Shown here piece after piece: positions 58,971 through 64,000 of a DNA stretch of 64,000 bases (its first letter is position 1; each line of letters begins with the position of its first letter). This DNA comes from Rotaria sp. Silwood1. Lineage: Eukaryota; Rotifera; Eurotatoria; Philodinida; Philodinidae. Made by a program: the position numbers and the translations under genes. The DNA is taken from NCBI GenBank assembly GCA_905250075.1, contig CAJNOP010000138.1, positions 186,001-250,000 of the forward strand, given 5' to 3'. Under the pieces are notes generated by a model. The model made no database searches. It was given only the letters and a program-made list of their open reading frames with translations, and was not told where the DNA came from.

Positions 58971-59350
58971 GAGTGTGGGTGTGGGTTTATGTGTGGATGT
59001 GGGTGTTGGTGGGTGTGGGTATGGGTGTGTGAGTGTGAGTGTGGGTGTGGGTGGATGTGGGGTGTGGGTGTGGATATGGGTGTGGGTGGGTGTGGGTGTG
59101 AGTGTGGATGTGGACCAAATCAACACCTACCCCCCACACCCACCCACATCCATCCACACCCACACCCACACCCACACCCACACCACCCACACTCCACACC
59201 CACATCCACACCCACTCACACCCACGCCCACCACTCTACACCTACATCCACACCCACATTCACACCCACATCCCACACCCACGCACACCCCACCCACACC
59301 CACATCCACACCCCAGCCACACCGACACCCACACCCACACCCACACCCGC
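58971..59350. repeat. Largest TGTGGG hairpin element, 380 bp
   Basis: A 145-bp arm of GTGTGGG variants (58971-59115) is followed by a 12-base spacer (CCAAATCAACAC type) and a 220-bp arm of CCCACA variants (to 59350). It can fold on itself almost completely. Long His/Thr/Pro or Val/Gly frames here are artefacts of the repeat. It begins 193 bp after the RING gene's stop. Confidence 0.9.
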
Positions 59351-59941
59351 AAGCTGTCACTATGCGTACAAAACAAACTGGAAGAAAAAATACTTCCATC
59401 ATGTGTTACACAAAAAGATGCTTATCTTTTACAATGGGCTTTTTTCTAGTGTTGACTCATAGTAGCGAGTGAATTAAAAGCCAGCAGCTTTGCAGTGTTA
59501 CTACTCATTCAATCTGTACAACATCTTATAATCTTTGTCGCTAAATATTCATCAAAACTTGATAGGTCAGTAGCTATGCTCGAAATATTTGTTTGAGATG
59601 CATAGTTGATTGTTTTTTCATCGAAGTAGTCAAAAACTGTGAGACTTTTTTCTCTTTTGGTAAAAAAATGAAGGATTATTTATCAACTGTTTCGAAACAC
59701 AAATACGTAACTGAAACCGCAGTAAAACCTCTTCTACTATGACTATTTCATAAAAATTTAATTTCACAGTACCATATGAAGTTTAGTTCGCTGATTTCAC
59801 TTCCAGAGGAGATGATTCCGAAGATTTTCTCTCTCAAACGCGATTATTCAATTATTGCGATTAATAGAAGAAGAGTTCTGTTCTACGTTTTGTTTGTCAT
59901 TCCGTTGAAAAACAGTCTTCTGTACTTCCAGAAAAGCAATA
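59351..59941. other. Upstream region of the NlpC/P60 gene
   Basis: No gene recognised; presumably contains the promoter of the hydrolase gene. Confidence 0.4.
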
Positions 59942-60313
59942 ATGGCATTAGAACGTGCAACCAACATCATCGGGGAGTCACGTGATGATTACAAATGCAA
60001 CCATGTGGTGAACTACGTTTTAAACGGAGATAAGAATAAGGGAGGATTAGCAAAGGATTACCTGAACTATGGACGGGCAGTAGAGGTAAATCGACTCTTC
60101 TCATACTTTCTAACCTCTCCATTAAAATTTTCTTTGTTTCAGAATCCTCAAGCACTTGATGTGGTGGTTGGTAACGACGGAGTCCACTGTGGCATATTCG
60201 TAGATAGCAGTCATTTTATACATTCCTCATTATTGAGGAATCAAGTGATCGAAGTTGGACTCGAACAGCTTAAACATGTGTTCCGAAAAGGGTATACAAT
60301 TCGTCGCAATTGA
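59942..60313 (+). CDS. Small NlpC/P60-type cysteine hydrolase, two exons
   Basis: Exons 59942-60085 and 60143-60313 join in phase 0 at a 57-bp GT-AG intron to give 104 aa. ALERATNIIGESRDDYKCNH places the putative catalytic Cys at residue 19, in the position of the NlpC/P60 Cys. LDVVVGNDGVHCGIFVDSS supplies the strand-His pattern (H62) and FIHSS a further polar residue. Family enzymes cleave peptide or amide bonds, typically in bacterial cell-wall peptides; animal copies often serve in defence or are of foreign origin. There is no signal peptide and the protein is about minimal domain size, so activity is uncertain. LRAT-like folds of the same clan are an alternative. TGTGGG arrays flank it on both sides. 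Confidence 0.65.
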   Translation: MALERATNIIGESRDDYKCNHVVNYVLNGDKNKGGLAKDYLNYGRAVEVNRLFSYFLTSPLKFSLFQNPQALDVVVGNDGVHCGIFVDSSHFIHSSLLRNQVIEVGLEQLKHVFRKGYTIRRN

Positions 60314-60460
60314 CCAAATACAGAACTTTCCTGTTGACAAGACTACGACCCGTAAGGAAGTGATAACATCCTACGATCGTGGACCCTTACTAAATCAAGA
60401 AATAGACAAACGGAATAATACTTACCTCTTTTGCTATTTGGGCTTTTTTGCAGTTCTATC

Positions 60461-60623
60461 GGTGTGTGGGTAGGGTGTGTGGGTGGGAGTGTGGATGGGT
60501 GGGTGTGGGGGTGTGGGTGTGTGGGTGTGAGTGGGTGTGGATGTGAGTGGGTGTGGATGTGGGTGTGGGTGTGGAGGTGTGGGTATGGGGTGGGGGTGTG
60601 GGTGGGTGTGGGGGTGTGGGTAG
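60461..60623. repeat. TGTGGG array, one-sided
   Basis: About 160 bp of GTGTGGG/GTGGGTG variants with G on the plus strand only and no C-rich partner arm. It starts 147 bp after the NlpC/P60 stop. Confidence 0.9.
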
Positions 60624-60807
60624 GCATGCACCTAAACTCAATAGAAGAATTTGGGTATTTCAAACTTATCTCACTGACTATGAACTGTATCAATAAACTG
60701 TATCGCCATTAATTTTGAAGGAAGTCTGCCTTTGACAACTAAATGGAAAATGATCAAGTGAGCTGCTTCATTAAATGAGATATTGAAAGAGAACTGAACA
60801 ACCCCCG

Positions 60808-60847
60808 AAACCCAAACCCAATGAGTTTGGGTTTGGGTTTGGGTTTT
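60808..60847. repeat. TTTGGG hairpin
   Basis: AAACCCAAACCCA, a short spacer, then TTTGGGTTTGGGTTTGGGTT. It has the same architecture as the TGTGGG hairpins but a different hexamer. Confidence 0.8.
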
Positions 60848-61014
60848 GTGATTGACTCTAGTATTTAGTTCAAGAAGGTTGCCGAAATCTCTCTTTTGGT
60901 ATTCTATAGTGTCATCCTCCTACTTAAGTTTTTCACTGAAGAAAAACTGTTGTATAGCATGGTTCAGTAAATAAGGGCATTTTTCCTTATTTGGGCAGAA
61001 GTGATCCAAACGGT

Positions 61015-61159
61015 TTGGGTGTATGCCTAGGTGTGGGTGTGGGGTGTGGGTGTGGGGTGTGGGTGTGTGAGTGTGGGTAGGTGGATGTGGCTGTGGCTGT
61101 AGGGTGTGGGTGTGGGACGGTTGTGAATGTTTTAATCTTCAGTTCCACCTACACCCCGC
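61015..61159. repeat. TGTGGG hairpin element 15, asymmetric
   Basis: About 100 bp of GTGTGGG variants, a loop with GAATGTTTTAATCTTCAG, then a short TTCCACCTACACCCCGC arm. Confidence 0.75.
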
Positions 61160-63856
61160 ATGAATTCTTCTCATCTAGCAAAACATTTTCAGCTGCTTAT
61201 CTTAAAACAGTTCGTTCAGTGTATTTAACACAAAGACACCCTAAACAAGAAAAGAAATGGATGCAATAGTTCATAAGAACAGAGACTATAGAAAACGGTT
61301 TGTGAAACAGAAACTAAAAGAAATGTTGAGATATGTATGGGTGAGAAATTGCACACATTTTCCTTCCTACAAATCGTGATAGACATTAGTAATTTGCATT
61401 ACAACAGCTATTTCGTGTTTCACATTTTAGTTCCATAGGAACTATGCAAAGAGGTTTTAATATCAGCTTTGTAATGATGTGTCGGAATTAGAGATAAAAA
61501 ATGGCTTGCTGTTGAAATTAGGGAAAATGCTCCCAATATCGACAGATGCAGTTCATTATCGTAGACCGCTAATTTCTCCTTGAAAACATTCATGAAATAA
61601 ATGCGGAAACTTCGGATTTAAATCCGAGAGTTATGTGTACTTCAAAAAGTGAATCATACAAATCAATCATCCTAGACTGTCTGAATATCAAAGTTATACT
61701 GTGAAATCTACCATTTAAAATGTTGATTTCTATTGCGCGTNNNNNNNNNNNNNNNNNNNNNNNNNNNNNNNNNNNNNNNNNNNNNNNNNNNNNNNNNNNN
61801 NNNNNNNNNNNNNNNNNNNNNNNNNNNNNNNNNNNNNNNNTTCTAAGTTGATGAAATTGGTCAGAATATTGTTTAATGTACACTTGAAGTATCAAGAAAT
61901 AATTTGAATAGTATAAGAATATGTGATAGTGATTAATACAGTTCAAAAAGAGCTATATTTACAGCACATTGAGTTTTTGTACATCAAGGCAAATGATTAG
62001 GAACATACATACTATTTCGAACACTAGTCTCCTTCGATAGGATTCGCTAGCAACTGGAGATGTGCTCATAAAAAGTTTTTGATCCAGACGAGAACATCTA
62101 TTTCATAAAAGCTTGAGCTTTAGATTATCGTCTGGCAAAATGCACTGTCCTTATCATTTCTTTTGTTGAAGGCAATAGAGATACTCTGTAAAACATGTTC
62201 AATCAAACTTAAGAGAAAGGTATTCGCCAGAAATGATTGAATATCTTTCTTTGTTTTTTTATATTAATATGTATAGATGTAGTTGTTTTCATCTACAGTT
62301 ATAAGGAGATGAAAGCTTACTCAACTGAGGATTACACTTTCTAGGATGAACATTCTGTTTCCTACGATTGTGATCTTACTACATATTCAGATATATGGTA
62401 ACTCTACAACAGTTTAAAGATAAAGTTCTTGCTATGTACTGAAAGTAATTGTAATAAAAGTTCGTCAGTATAGCGAAGGATGAATAGATGATGAACCATG
62501 CTTTTCGAAAAGTGAATGCTGTCATTGATGAAAGAAAAACGTGAGTTCTGCATCAGTTCATGAAATAGTTGAATCTTGATCGCTGAAGGTATTTCTCACA
62601 TGAAAATATCCACTATGATAATAAATATCGACTAGTGAGGATCTGCAATGCATGGTAGAACACCATCAGGTGAATAAAGGAGCCAGTTATCATGCGGTAA
62701 GCTATGTAATTTATATGATGAGAGGCACGTTTTAATGCTGATTTATTCGTTTTGGCAGTGAATCAATCAACTGGCGAACATAATTATGTCACTGAAGCTC
62801 ATTGGAACCAGATAATATAATCAAAAAAGCAATGAGTCTATTGAATTCTATCACGTTCCTGAAATATTAGTATAAGCTTCAAAAATCAAATCGAATGTTC
62901 TCTCCTAGATTAATCCGATTTCGTAGAGTTTCCAAACGTCTTGCATCACATATTCTAGAAATACGAACCTAATATCACAAGCGAGACGTTGACAAAAGTC
63001 TGAGTACTCGAATTTACAAACCTTTGAGAAAGCTATAAACTCAATTAAGTGTTTTCATACATTCCTGTCATTATTTCAGATCACCATACAACGTGAATAA
63101 TAAATAGTTATTGTGAATCTTAATTATCCTTCTATGTCCATGAGATAAACTTTAATGTAAGAGTTATGATCACAATCAACTACTTCATAAAATCTTTTCT
63201 CTTGCCACCTTTTTTTCCCAGTATACTAATTCTAAGTATATGAAGTAAATAAATTAATACGTGAAAGAATTTTTTTTCAAGATTTTATGAAGATCTTGTG
63301 ATGTTATACTATTAACTTATTTATTTATCTTCATCATCTATATAAAGTTGGTGTACTAAGATAAATAGCAGTAAAAAACTTGTTAATTTTGAGCCCTATA
63401 ACAAGCTTACGTCGAGATAGACGACAAATAATACATTGTATTTGTATTCCTAACGCGAAAGTTTATTTCATCATGAGACTGACTATGATTAATTTTTGTG
63501 GTGCAGTCTGATTGAAAAAGACTGCATGGGCCAAAGTTCTTTCATATTTCTTATTCACATGCGCTTCTCTATGCCATTATTAAACGTTAATGAAAAACTA
63601 TTTGCCGATAAAGGAGTCAGTCTATGGTGCTTCGATTAATTAATATTCGAGCAAGATTTCTTAAAACTAACCTTTTGAATTGGGGTCATGTTCAAATGTT
63701 TCAATAAAAAAGTCTACGAAATCAAAATTTTGCTCAAAGAGTTCTCTTTGATCGGTGTGAAGCTAGCACGAAAAACTAAGATTTAACTAAAACTTTTTCG
63801 AAAAATAAATTCCCGTCCATAAAAATGAGTCCATTCGATTCAAAATTTAATTTTCC
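61160..63856. other. Gene-poor AT-rich region including a 100-N gap
   Basis: Bases 61741-61840 are an assembly gap. No supportable coding region, RNA gene or repeat was seen on either side. Confidence 0.45.
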
Positions 63857-64000
63857 ATCGAATGGTGATACTTTTATCCACGGGAAAATGATTGGGAAAA
63901 TTTTACCTAGATCTTTATTTTTCTTCTGTATAGAAGGAAAAATCCAGATGAAATTTTCCCAATCGTTTTTCCGCGGTTAAAAGTATCACCATTCGATGCA
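63857..64000. mobile_element. Palindromic element at the right edge
   Basis: CATCGAATGGTGATACTTTT and GGGAAAATGATTGGGAAAAT at the left are inverted as ATTTTCCCAATCGTTTTTCC and AAAAGTATCACCATTCGATG at the right, around about 45 bases. It may extend beyond the window. Confidence 0.75.

Noticed and set aside
58975-59472. Long open frames rich in His/Thr/Pro or Val/Gly (also at 6316-6656, 7589-7906, 15689-16161 and 60343-60712)
   Set aside because: They are six-frame readings of the CCCACA/TGTGGG arrays; a hexamer array is open in all frames and no start, splice or domain supports a protein.

Overview
This is low-GC animal DNA. Its genes have short, mostly 50-80 bp GT-AG introns, its non-coding DNA is full of inverted-repeat elements, and there are four assembly gaps. 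The best guess is a bdelloid rotifer of the Rotaria/Adineta type. The reasons are NHL-propeller and TPR proteins of bdelloid style, apparently foreign metabolic genes (a TauD-type dioxygenase and an NlpC/P60-type hydrolase), and many interstitial arrays of TGTGGG, which is the telomeric hexamer reported for Adineta. Family assignments come from reading translations and remembered family motifs; no search was run.

Layout. 1-1.4 kb: a two-TM protein gene with one in-frame stop, running off the left edge. 2.9-4.1 kb: a decayed FLYWCH/MULE-type gene. 4.5-6.0 kb: a helically spaced CGAACATCCGTT array beside a mariner transposase remnant that is split by an 874-bp fold-back element. 6.6-7.6 kb: a five-exon GCC2-like golgin. 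7.7-12 kb: palindromic elements, a RING first exon and two repeat families. 12.4-13.3 kb: an intact single-exon propeller-like gene. 18.5-21.1 kb: a secreted M48 metallopeptidase. 24.0-24.9 kb: a 7TM receptor cut by a gap. 25.0-26.2 kb: an Argonaute PIWI-domain pseudogene. 27-30 kb: large inverted-repeat elements. 30.7-31.6 kb: a TauD-like dioxygenase. 36.7-50.1 kb: a complete 25-exon NALCN sodium-leak channel (1,728 aa). 53.3-54.7 kb: a secreted NHL-repeat protein. 57-60.3 kb: a TPR fragment, a membrane RING E3 and an NlpC/P60 hydrolase. 61-64 kb: no recognisable genes.

Two things stand out. First, the NALCN selectivity filter reads E-D-E-E, with no lysine, and the intron after the domain II pore exon holds a decayed second copy of that exon with three stops. 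This looks like the fossil of a mutually exclusive exon. Second, about 17 dispersed elements share one design: a TGTGGG-rich arm, a short loop, then the complementary CCCACA-rich arm. Several share the same loop, and many lie 20-360 bp downstream of a stop codon. They behave like a family of telomere-like hairpin elements, and I do not know of a description of them.

The genes do not form a pathway. Each has its own exon-intron structure and they lie on both strands.
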